This document shows, piece after piece, positions 1 through 34,313 of a stretch of DNA of 64,000 nucleotides (its first letter is position 1; the number at the start of each line of letters is the position of its first letter). Origin of the DNA: Albula goreensis (Eukaryota > Chordata > Actinopteri > Albuliformes > Albulidae); contig CM040764.1 in the NCBI GenBank assembly GCA_022829145.1, forward strand, positions 7,859,144-7,923,143. The letters run 5' to 3'. Made by a program: the position numbers and the translations under genes. The notes beneath the pieces were generated by a model. The model was not told where the DNA came from. It did no database searches and saw nothing but the letters and a program-made list of their open reading frames with translations.

Positions 1-1953
1 GCACAGCAATCTCACTATTTAGCAACGTACCACTGCGGCAGTTTATTATTTCAAACATTGAATGATGTAAAGGCCATACATTTCCCCAATCATATATCTG
101 GCTGTAATATTAAGAATGACTGTTATAGTTTTCGTTATGTTCGATTGGTCGCTCCAGTAAAATATGTTTGCCATGCCGCTAGCTGTCTTGTGGTAGTGAT
201 AGAATATACGAAACACAGACACTGGCTAACCAATTAGCAAGCTAACCGCTCTAGTCTAGGCCAAAGTAAAAGCATCAAGCCCCTTTCTTTCCAACTCGCA
301 AACAGTGTAGACCCGTCTCATCGTGTAACGCTAGTTGGCTACATAACAAGCTATTACAATGTAGCTGTTCCACATACACCCAAGTTTTAACTACAGAAGT
401 CAAATCCATCATCTATGTCGGCGTTTATTCGTCAACGCTTGCCTGATAGTGGCAGTAGCTAGCTATCGGTACGGCTAATGTGACCTACCTGAAAAAATAC
501 ACTGCTTGACAAAAGCTAAGAGCTGATTCAAGTGGTTGGCTAATAAACTGGCATATCTTCGTAGCGTTACTCATGAAATGGGCTCTTCCCTGTGACAACG
601 GGAATTATGGTTTATCGTGTAGCTATAGTAACTTCCTAGCTGATAATATAGCATTGGCTAGTTAGCTCGCTAGTGGAATTGAGTTTTTGAACGGGGGCGT
701 AAACAAATATTTCAGAAGCATTCGGTTATTATACACAGCTAGATATAACAAATGGGTATCAATTACCAACTCAGATTAGTTAACAACATTACCAGCCGGT
801 GTCTATAAATGTTGGACATTATTATGGGCTCAAACATAGCTACCTTTCATAAAGGTGTGGAATGCCACCAACCCAGCTGGACAAAATAACGTTATTTGGC
901 TAATATTGGCTCAGCTAACGTAAACCTGGACACCACATGGCTTTGTAATTCTGATGAAATAACTGAGTAGATGGCAATCAGACGACCCCAAACAGGTAGA
1001 TGGCAAGACAAGTAATCGATACTTGGACACTTTTCAACTGTCTGAACTCACTTGCAGGAGAACTCAGTTATCACACGATTTACAATGCTTTGTTGATCTT
1101 GAACTTCAAATTCACTGGAGAACACAGATCATGCCTAACAGATGTTACTGGATGTATTAGTACAGCTATTATAGTTGCTAGAGGCAATGAGTTTGCAAGC
1201 TCAATCGCCTACAGTCACACTCGAGGGTTTGACAGCTCAGATACGCACATCTGTCTCAGCATTACTTAGCTATCCAGCTAACCAGGAATGATTTTAGGTA
1301 CCTAACGCTTTGCTACCCACCTAGCACCAGTTGAACACGCAGTTAGCTATCAAATGGCCAGCGATCGATACCGACAAACAAGCGCAAGCGAATGTTTTAT
1401 CACTCATTTATAAATCTCCCCACATCTAGCGGTTACTTGGGTCTTTTAGTACCACATTTAAGTATTTATTAATGTAAATATTATTATAACATTACACATT
1501 TGCCGCTGCCATCCGCCCGACTAAAGTTAGCGGAAGCTAGCGAACTGCTAGCTTGCTTGGATGCGTTAGCTAGCAACACGGTTGTCATTGTCAATGAACT
1601 CACTGGCTAACTAGCAATTTAAATAAACACTGAACGATAGCTAGATGAATACACTATATTGATCGAAGATTTAAACTGCCAACTTGTTCGTTCATTGTTA
1701 TAAATTCGACAGCGTGCTACCACTATCTATAACATGCGAGCACATACTCGCTATTTAGCTTCTTGGCTACCGACAGCTACTGTAAACTAGCTTCTCAACC
1801 AGCCTCGTCCAGATACTCAAAACAGTCGCTTGCTAGCAAGCTAGCTAGCTAGCACCGTTTGGTACGTTACACATTTACCGCCCCATATCAAACAAGTGCG
1901 AATGTAAATCGTATGTATATAACACTAACTTAAATATTACTGCCACCATTTAC
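1..1953 (-). other. smg7: smg7 intron 1 (partial)
   Basis: This stretch follows the splice donor of the smg7 first coding exon on the minus strand, so it should be intron 1 of that gene. It is AT-rich and full of short GCTAGC/TAGCTA words, giving it a low-complexity texture. I looked for the second smg7 exon (continuing QAE... after MNLCAQYLR) and did not find it, so that exon must lie beyond the left edge. The open frame at 1000-1269 on the plus strand shows no family resemblance. Confidence 0.6.
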
Positions 1954-1979
1954 CTTAAATATTGGGCGCAGAGGTTCAT
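1954..1979 (-). CDS. smg7: SMG7 nonsense-mediated decay factor, first coding exon (gene continues off the left edge)
   Basis: On the minus strand an ATG at 1979 opens the peptide MNLCAQYLR, which then meets a good splice donor (AG|GTAAAT, GT at 1953-1952). Human SMG7 begins MSLQSAQYLRQ, so the start, the AQYLR block and the phase-2 break after the first two bases of the Arg codon all fit. SMG7 is a 14-3-3-like TPR protein that binds phosphorylated UPF1 and routes nonsense-mediated decay targets to deadenylation and decapping. Only 26 coding bases are visible. Position supports the call: SMG7 is the divergent neighbour of NMNAT2 in human. The exon alone is too short for proof, but peptide, donor and synteny agree. 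Confidence 0.8.
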
Positions 1980-2650
1980 CCTGCCCAATCGCCGATCTTA
2001 GACGAGCACTGGTCCAGCAGAAGCAGGAGCGATTCCCGGCGCCATATTGTTCCTCTCTCCGTCACCAACAGGAGCCCGAGCGGACAAACATACCATCTTC
2101 GGGATCCAAAGAAGGGAGGGAAACCAACAGCATTGAGCGGATGAGACCAAGCTAGCAAATGCTAGTGATAGTTACTGTTACTAGCTAGCAACAAACACAC
2201 CCCCGCAGTCACGACCACTCTCTTACAGGAAGGAGGCTGAAATGCTTGCTTCTGTAGTTTTTGAGTGATAGACAGGCTTATCACGTACCTGCCTAGCTAT
2301 CTAGTTGTCTCACAACAACGGAGCTAAGAATTTACACGGCAGCCACAAACAGGTAGTGGAGGAACATATATACTAGCCAGCGCCTCGTCCTCACGGTCCC
2401 GGTGAAAAACAACAGAATGAGGGTCGCTGGGTCTACTGTTTTTTTTTTTTGCCACTGTTTCCTCTCTCTCTAGGTTGAGTTTAGGAAAGAAACGCCATTT
2501 TGGATCAAAATAGATACCCCTTAAACGCTCAAGTGAATATTGGCCCGACTGACAAGTTTCTTCCCCGCCCATTTCATGTGAAGAGGATGCAATTGGACCA
2601 TGGATATAATTAGCGCCATCTTGTGTAAGAAAAAATAGGTTCAAACGTTA
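1980..2650 (-). promoter_or_regulatory. smg7: smg7 promoter and 5' UTR region with YY1-like motifs
   Basis: Upstream of the smg7 ATG the sequence is locally GC-richer. It carries three minus-strand matches to the YY1 core ATGGCG: around 2036-2050 (AATATGGCGCC), 2490-2503 (AAAATGGCGTT) and 2612-2625 (CAAGATGGCGC). YY1 sites sit at or just downstream of the start site in many housekeeping genes. A donor-like CAG|GTACGTGA on the minus strand near 2289 could end an upstream non-coding exon starting near 2600. The start site itself cannot be fixed from sequence, and no TATA box is seen. Confidence 0.45.
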
Positions 2651-5600
2651 CTCATGCGCAATGGATTTCTTTGAAAAAAGGCCATAGATATGCATATTAA
2701 AACTAGATACGTGCTAGCCACTTGATAGCATGCTCAACTGTAGGCACCATCAATGGTTTTATACACCTACCAGATACTCAGCTCATGTGTTCAGGCCTGG
2801 CTATTTCATAACTCAAGAACGATCCAGCTCCTAACTGGAGACCATGGTGCCATTTTACATTTAATATCTATTTATACAGTATTAAACTGTCTGGAATGTC
2901 AAACTGGAATGTCTTGGCTTCGGAGTGTGAGAAATATAATTTTCATTGTTAATAATATGTAGTCAAGGCTCGTTTATTGTTTGTGGATCAAAACAAACAT
3001 TGTTTGTGGATGTGAATCTTTGGTACCATCACATTCGTAAGACTTATCAATGCTCATTTCCCCATGTCTATCTCTATACTCTCCTTGGGGAATTCCATGA
3101 ATCTTTCACCAGACTTGTAAAACATAAGCAAGCTAAAGCTCCGGTCAGAGATGCCCCAACAATCACCTTTCTGTCAAAGTGATTAAAATTACCTCATCCA
3201 ACAAAGTAAACCCTGATTATAGGCAATCACGCCCATTCAGCTTTTTCTACATGACTGCTTGTATGTTGAACTATGATTCTTGTTCACTACCTGTTTAATA
3301 ATACTTACAATCACAAATCACTGTACTACACTACAGACAGTACACTATACTACTATACTATACTATACCATTTTCTTGCATGTTCCTGGTGAGGCTAGGG
3401 ATCATCTCATGGTATAGATCCAGGAAATATGTATGTTAGCATATTTTTTATAGATTTAAGTAACTGTACATCTAAGCACGTAGATGTACATTTGTAGCAT
3501 GATCTGTGATTTTTTTTGTCTTGATATGGCAGGTAACTAATAAGTGTTACACAGAAGTAAAGTTACTTGACATCTGAAAATTATTTTGGTACATTTTTGG
3601 ACATCTTTAAACCATAATAATGATAACTAGAATGTCAAGGCAAATCGTGGAAAGATGGTAGAGTCCAGGTTTATGGTGGTTTCAGTTCAATTTGTTTTTA
3701 ATACAGACATTTTAACATTTTTAAATTTCAATTTAAATTCCAAATTTTCCCCAACTGAACGTCTATTTTTAATTTATTTTTTTGCTGGCAAGAAGGCTCA
3801 CTGTCAATTCAAAATAGTTGCTTTTTAACTTCCTGTAGTCCACTTGCTGAACTCCAAGGTCATGTGACCTGTGACACTATGACCTCAGCAGATTGCCCAG
3901 AATAACAGCGTGCCCCTAAACAATGATGGGAGTGGCTCTTATGTAATGGTTGGGAATCCTGCTGGCTGAAGCCCTCCCACTCTAAAAGATGCTGCTGCCA
4001 TTTTATACTCCAGTTCAGAGTTTTATAGTCCGCCCAGTTGGCACTGTCACTTTTGGATTCTGGACCATGGGGATGATCACTGTATAGAGGGCCTCTGCAA
4101 TAGCTGGCCATGTGCCTGCCAATTCATTTGCAAGCAGCAGACCATGGCAAAATTATCACCACCAGTAATTTTGAGAAGCTTTTCCATCTTTAGCCAAATG
4201 TATAACTTTGAAATGCATTTTTCTTACATCTTTATATTTGTATTTTGGGTTCTCCTCTCTCAGAAACATATTTTTTCGGCATTGTGGAACAAAGTGGGAG
4301 TCGGTTTCTTTTATGATCGGCTTTTCATCCTCATTCTTAGATGTTTTTTTAAACAAAAATCAAAGCAAGGTGAAGGGAATCACTAATCTCAGTGCTGATG
4401 TAGTGTCTTGTACTCCTTTTGTCATTTCTCTTTTTTCCTTTAATAACTCCCTATGGAGAGAGTATGCTATTATTCAAAAGATATCTCTGTGTCCACCAAG
4501 CCCACCTGTCTTATTATGTGCACATTAGCTCCTTGCTCAGTTTATATAATACATGTTTTATGGAGGTAGTGGGTTCGAGTAATATCCCCTCCCTATGCAG
4601 ATGGACTCGATCATGGTCTGAATGTCAGTTTCATTTGGTTTTGTATATATATATTTTAATTTTTTGTGTATTTTCATGTCAATGCAGTGAAGCAAGCCAA
4701 TTATCTACAGAATTATTTTTCTGAATTGTAATTATACATCACCACGGCAACAAAAACAGCTGCCTCCAAAGGAAGGTACCTCTTAAGAGGCAGGAAGAAG
4801 TAACATTTTCACACTTGCAATCCACTATGAAAACAGCAAATTACTAATACAATGGAAAAGGTCTGTGTTGTAATTATTTCATTTATCCTTGTAAGGCCTA
4901 TGTGAACTAGACAACTGTAATTGTATCCAACAATTACATTATAATTTTATAGCATTTATAGAAAGAGGAACCCTTTCATCACAATTGCTCGGTAGCTAAC
5001 TACCTTGAGAATCTAATTAAAAACAGAGCATGGCACAGATAGGAAGCCACACAATGGAACATTAGCTCCCCAGGTACCTAAGAATGAGTTCAGAAGTAGT
5101 GTAATCTCAACTCCACATGAACAGGCAATTTAGGCTACTCCACTCCTTAGTCAGCCAGCTGTGAAAGTACTTAAATAACAGCCCTTTTTGTTTTGGTAGC
5201 TGCAAAATGTAAATACGCATTTAAATACATAGCTACACACACACATACACACACATAGACTCACACACACACATATTTACCATTTTGCTGGTATTTGTAA
5301 GTATTGGTAAGAGTAAGCCAGTGCAGTAGCAGAATGATTGATTTATTAAGATGACATCTGAGTTATTAAGACATGGTATATTAAGAGAGGTATAGCCTGA
5401 GTCTGACTGGTATAAAGGGCTTTTGTAGATTCTTAATATTGCTTCTTGGTCAGGTTGGAGGCCAAGTGTGCCTGATGTGAGTCCTGAAGACCAGCAGGGT
5501 CTGGTTTGTTGTTGTTGCTCAGTACTTAGGCTAAATGACCCATTAACCCGAGGAAATAGTCTTTTTGCTCTGGCTTTATTTATCTCCAACGACAAAAAAC

Positions 5601-5990
5601 ATTTATCTTCCAAACAAAAAAGAGCTCATCCTGTAGTTCTTGGCTTATTCACTGCCAATGGTTATTACATAGAAACAGAGTGAAATCGATTATTACATAC
5701 AATTAAATGTATAACCACAGGTACGTTCATAAGTTTCCGCTGTATCTTGTCTTGTTCACCATCCAGCCAGACATCCAAGCACTCAGGTGCAACATCATAA
5801 CCGCCTCCATCTAGCGGTGATGGAGAGAATGATGCGCTAATGTTCAGCTACAGTAAACTATTTAGATATACGGGAGGACATTATATCATTTCCCTCTAAT
5901 TCGAAGACATTTTAAAAAATATTGTGTGGAGTGGGTTCAAAAGTAAAGCTTCTCAGCCCTGTTTTGTATGAAGCAAATTGTCTCCAGTGT
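2651..5990. other. Intergenic region between divergent smg7 and nmnat2
   Basis: About 3.3 kb of AT-rich sequence with no convincing exon. It holds a short ACTAT repeat near 3340-3368, a CA-type tract near 5236-5275 and the nuclear-receptor half-site cluster listed separately. Open frames here (for example 4144-4528 and 5233-5613) are rich in Phe, Leu and Ser and resemble no family I know. Confidence 0.6.
3857..3885. promoter_or_regulatory. Cluster of nuclear-receptor half-sites (AGGTCA/TGACCT)
   Basis: AGGTCA at 3857-3862 is followed after two bases by its inverted partner TGACCT at 3865-3870, and a second TGACCT lies at 3880-3885. The first pair is an inverted repeat with spacing two. Half-sites of this kind bind steroid/thyroid/orphan nuclear receptors. 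The site lies 2.3 kb upstream of the nmnat2 ATG. Function is inferred from the motif only, and six-base motifs also arise by chance. Confidence 0.3.
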
Positions 5991-6183
5991 TAAGCGGAGC
6001 CGACCAATTCTGCACCTTTAAGATTGAAGCTGGGAAATAAGAGTGACGTACTGCGTCTAGGAAGAGAGACGGGAGTGCAGCAGCCAGAGCGAACCTCGCC
6101 TCTCGCTGCGGTCGCAAAAGGAACAAAACAAAGCAGAGAAACCAGTACTTGGAAGGGGAAAGAACAAAAAATACAACTATATC
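5991..6183 (+). promoter_or_regulatory. nmnat2: nmnat2 proximal promoter and 5' UTR with CCAAT box and CRE-like site
   Basis: Immediately upstream of the nmnat2 ATG there is a CCAAT box at 6004-6008 and a CRE-like TGACGTA at 6044-6050, followed by a GC-richer stretch and an A-rich leader. No TATA box is evident. Mammalian NMNAT2 is reported to be regulated by CREB through CRE sites in its promoter, so the CRE-like site is a plausible conserved control element. The transcription start is not defined; somewhere around 6050-6100 would fit the spacing. Confidence 0.45.
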
Positions 6184-30787
<24,604 letters not shown>

Positions 30788-31014
30788 AGCACCCCCTGCT
30801 GGCTGGGAGGGGAATCACCAACTGCCCTCCTCCCTTTACTCTGTCTGTTTTCTGTGTGAAACTTATACTCTTCCTCTTCCCGCTCTTCTTCTCCTTCATG
30901 TACGGGAGCCGTGTGTCTCTGTCTCTCCTAACTGTATCATAGTGACTCATGGGCCTGCCGGTGTACCTGCTGTGCCAGAGAGCGCCACACCCACCTGTCC
31001 CCACTCACCAGCCG

Positions 31015-31111
31015 AGGGCGGGGCCGAGGGTGGGGCTGGGGGTGGGGTTGAGGTTGGGTCTGGGGGGTGGGTGAGGATGTGGATTTGGGTGTGCCGGGGG
31101 TGGGGGGTTGG
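31015..31111 (+). promoter_or_regulatory. nmnat2: G-run cluster in nmnat2 3' UTR (G-quadruplex potential)
   Basis: In under 100 bp the sense strand carries about ten runs of three to six guanines separated by one to a few bases (for example GGGTGGGGCTGGGGGTGGGG). This satisfies the usual G3+ loop 1-7 quadruplex rule several times over. Because it is in the sense strand of a transcribed UTR it could fold in RNA. Folding and function are inferred. Confidence 0.6.
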
Positions 31112-32804
31112 TATGGGCGTGAGGGACACACCCTGAATGATGCACCTACGGCCTTGGCTGTTCACTCCACTTGCATGCTTTGACCCGTTTTTAATTTTTT
31201 CGGGCATGACTGCTTTACTTGTAAATGTAGATTATAGTTCATAGTGAATGTGTTTAGCGTAGAACAGCTGGGTAGAGAGGGTCACTCTCAAACTTCAGTG
31301 TCTGTTCACCATCAACCAATCCGTACCCCCCTCCCCTTCCTCCCCGCTTCTGGCTCCAGAAACCATGAGCCAACGCCTGTCTCTCGAGCATAGAAAACAT
31401 TTATTATTTCATAAATATTCTTTTTTGTGTATAGCTATATGACAGATATTAACCACCATCTACTTGCCTTAGGCTGAATTCTAATTCTCATTTTCGTTGC
31501 TCTTAGCTGAAGTTACACAACAATTTCACGATCAAAGCATTTTTCTGCCATACAAAGGCTGACTGTAGTGTATGCTGGTCTACTGTTTAGGTACTGTAAG
31601 ATGTCACAGATATCACAACACAGCCAAAGAAAGTGGCTATAAGGACCCTTGGCAAAGTCTGTATGAAATGTTTACAAAATCCAACAGGGTTTTCATTTAC
31701 AGCTGTGGACTACTCAACCAGACATTGAATATTCAGACGGATACAATATTTGTGTAACAGATTTTAGCATACAAATAAGTATGCTTAACTATTTTGAATT
31801 GTGCCAGGGTCTTCTGTCAAAGCTGTATGACTGACGATTTAGAATCTTCAAAATGAAGAAATGACAGTAGAACGATTAATTGAAAAGTTGACTAAAGTGA
31901 AAGTCGCGTGGTGCAGTTTGATATCAGTAACGGAAAACATTTTTAATTACGTTTTAAAAAATGTAGCATTTAAGAAGCCTTTTCTCCCCCAATGAAATCT
32001 TACCTGAGTCCGAAACGCGCCGTATGGTTTTGGAACCACTATTACCGCAGTGATAATAGCTGTTCGGAGCTCTGAATGTTTTCTGGATTGTGCATTTGTA
32101 TGAACGTGTCGTTAAGACAGCCGTATTCAAAACAAACTCTTGTTCAGGCCTCTCAGACCAGCGACACTGTAATCTTATACAAAACGAAGGTGTTGAGACA
32201 CCTGTAACCGCACCGAGACACTTCACTCAAAGCTACGTTTCCTTTTGAATGTTGGGGGGGTTTACCCTGAAGTGGTGCAAGGAAAAACACTTTCTTTTAC
32301 GCGCAAACCCCTGCAAAGACAGGTATTTCCAACCTGTTTTGACTTGAGAAAGCCCCGATCCTGTAATGATCAATAATTTAATCCCAGGTGTGAATGGTTG
32401 CCAAGGTGAGGGGTTAAATTACAATTGTAATAGCGTCCGTTTGCCTTAATGTCGGTTATTTCAATTTCCCTTACTGTTGACTTTGTGAAAAGAAAATTGA
32501 GTTTTGTTGACAACGTTTTTATTGCCAACAAAGGTAACGTCTATGAGCACAGCGCTTTTGCCAAGTTGCACAAAATTAGGAATCGACATTCCAAAGTCTC
32601 ATAAATTCAAGATGATGGAAACGTAGCTACTGAGATATATTCCTCAAATGTTACACAAAAAGACAGTTAGCAGATTGAACTGCTACTTTCGTTTGGGCAG
32701 ATATTTTCTGATATTTTTGTTCATTTATATTTTGTTTTTGTTTGTCAGTTATATGTTGTAACCATTGAACAGGGCCATTCTAGTGTGATGATGACATTTA
32801 GACT

Positions 32805-32810
32805 AATAAA
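32805..32810 (+). terminator. nmnat2: nmnat2 polyadenylation signal AATAAA
   Basis: AATAAA about 2.0 kb after the stop codon, followed within 30 bp by TG/T-rich sequence (TTGATTTGAGTTTGACTTG), as expected for a cleavage site near 32825-32835. Confidence 0.6.
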
Positions 32811-33040
32811 AGTTCTAAAAACTTGATTTGAGTTTGACTTGAAATATTTATTTTCCACTAGTAATGCTAGGCTTCACTAAATATGACAACCGCTTAAATT
32901 ATGCCAGTAAAAAACTGAAATTCTAGAGCAATTTCCACATTCATACCAGAAAATTTCTTTTGAGCTTTTGCATGTCATGTCAATGTTTTCTGAGGAGAAA
33001 TCGGTAATTCAATGCTTGTCATTTTACATGCTTGGAAAGT

Positions 33041-33191
33041 TTAATTTTAATGATTGATAATATATCAATGTGAACTTTAACTAATTTCTCCTGTAGCCTC
33101 CTTGTCTTGCCAGCAGGCCAGTATAGAATGAATAACACAGCCTTAAGCATAGAATAAACACATTTACTCAGTTTTTATTGTACTTCTAAAA
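33041..33191. repeat. Copy A of a 150-bp direct duplication (lamc2 3' end)
   Basis: This stretch matches 35245-35396 in the same orientation over about 150 bp with only a few mismatches. Shared words include ATATCAATGTGAACTTTAAC and GCCTCCTTGTCTTGCCAGCA. It overlaps the presumed lamc2 polyadenylation region. Either one copy derives from the other, or both are copies of an unrecognised dispersed repeat. Confidence 0.9.
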
Positions 33192-34313
33192 ATGCAGCTC
33201 AGCATTTTTACAATAACATAACAGAATACAGGTACAAAAACAATAAATAGGAGTTCTTAATGAATATATTCACAAATTAAATAAAAACTATTTTAAAACA
33301 TATGTGGTAACATTTCAAGGCAGTGCATGGGCTCTCTCAAACCCATTTTTATCAAGACTGAGTATTTTACAGCCAGGTAAGTCATGTTGTTATGTTAGGA
33401 AGCAAACAAACCTAAAATCAAACACAAATAGAACTATTTAAAAACAGTAGCCATGTAATATGTGGATTTATGAACCAGCAACCCACATTCAAGAAGTGTT
33501 AAAAACAATTCTAAGAAATGTTACATTTTTAGTAAACTTTAGTAATGGTTGTACATTAAAACATCTATTTTTCCCTCCTCTCCGATCGCAAGGATGTCCA
33601 GCATTTTTTAATAAAACCAGAAATATTCTGTGTCACACTGCTTTGATGCACAGACTCATGCCTTTCACTGATCTATAAATTAATGTTGAATTGTAAATGC
33701 TAATATAATACATGTGCATGTCAAAGATGTCACCTATTTATGATGGGAGGGAAAGTCCATCTTTTACTGCATGATGCCTGAGAAATTAATGAAACCAACA
33801 ATGCTGCTGGACTTTGGGTAAAATTCACTGAGGTGCTGCTAATTTAGAGGCTAATTTAAGGTCCACTGATTCAAAACATGTTGTATGTACTTGGAACAGG
33901 ATGGAAATTTCCTTAACTTATTCATACATGTGCACCTAAACTGTCCTGGAGCCAGACAGTACCTATGGCCAATCAAAGAGTCATGGGAGCAGAGGTTAGC
34001 GCGGTCCCTTGAATAAACTAGACACGCCCCCATGTAGTCCTTACTTCGCCCTACAGAGGAGAGCACGCTCAGTAGGATGGGGGTGGCCAATTGACTGAGT
34101 CATTGGTAACAGTTCACAGATTAGGGTTTTATGGCCTCTCTGCGGGTCGTAGTGTGGGAGGGCTGTCTGGTTAAGGTCTCTCTGGGTAAAGTGGATGGTA
34201 TTTGGCTCTGTGGTTATGTTGTCACTAAGTGCAGTAGTTCTGAAAAGGCTCTGTGTGTAGGATTCAGGTGTCTGTAAGCACAGTGGTTTGGGCAGGGCTG
34301 GGCGGTTCGGCTC
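33155..34313 (-). other. lamc2: lamc2 3' UTR
   Basis: Minus-strand sequence after the lamc2 TAA (34316-34314), carried down to the first AATAAA on that strand. AT-rich with no further features seen. The transcript end lies about 0.3 kb from the nmnat2 end, so the two genes converge tail to tail. Confidence 0.6.
33174..33179 (-). terminator. lamc2: lamc2 polyadenylation signal AATAAA (minus strand)
   Basis: TTTATT on the plus strand, so AATAAA on the minus strand, about 1.1 kb after the lamc2 stop. It is the first such hexamer I see downstream of the stop. It sits inside a segment that is duplicated in lamc2 intron 19. Confidence 0.6.

Larger units (their letters stand above)
30788..32830 (+). 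other. nmnat2: nmnat2 3' UTR
   Basis: Sequence after the TAG at 30785-30787, carried to the first well-placed AATAAA on the plus strand. A UTR of about 2 kb fits the long 3' UTRs of mammalian NMNAT2. It includes a strongly G-rich stretch at 31015-31111. The 3' end is inferred from the polyadenylation signal only. Confidence 0.65.

Noticed and set aside
2324..2644. 106-codon minus-strand frame upstream of smg7
   Set aside because: It starts downstream of a YY1-like ATGGCG motif and lies in the likely smg7 5' region; no family resemblance, more likely UTR or promoter DNA.
30937..31207. Pro- and Gly-rich frames on both strands
   Set aside because: They are produced by the G-run cluster in the nmnat2 3' UTR.
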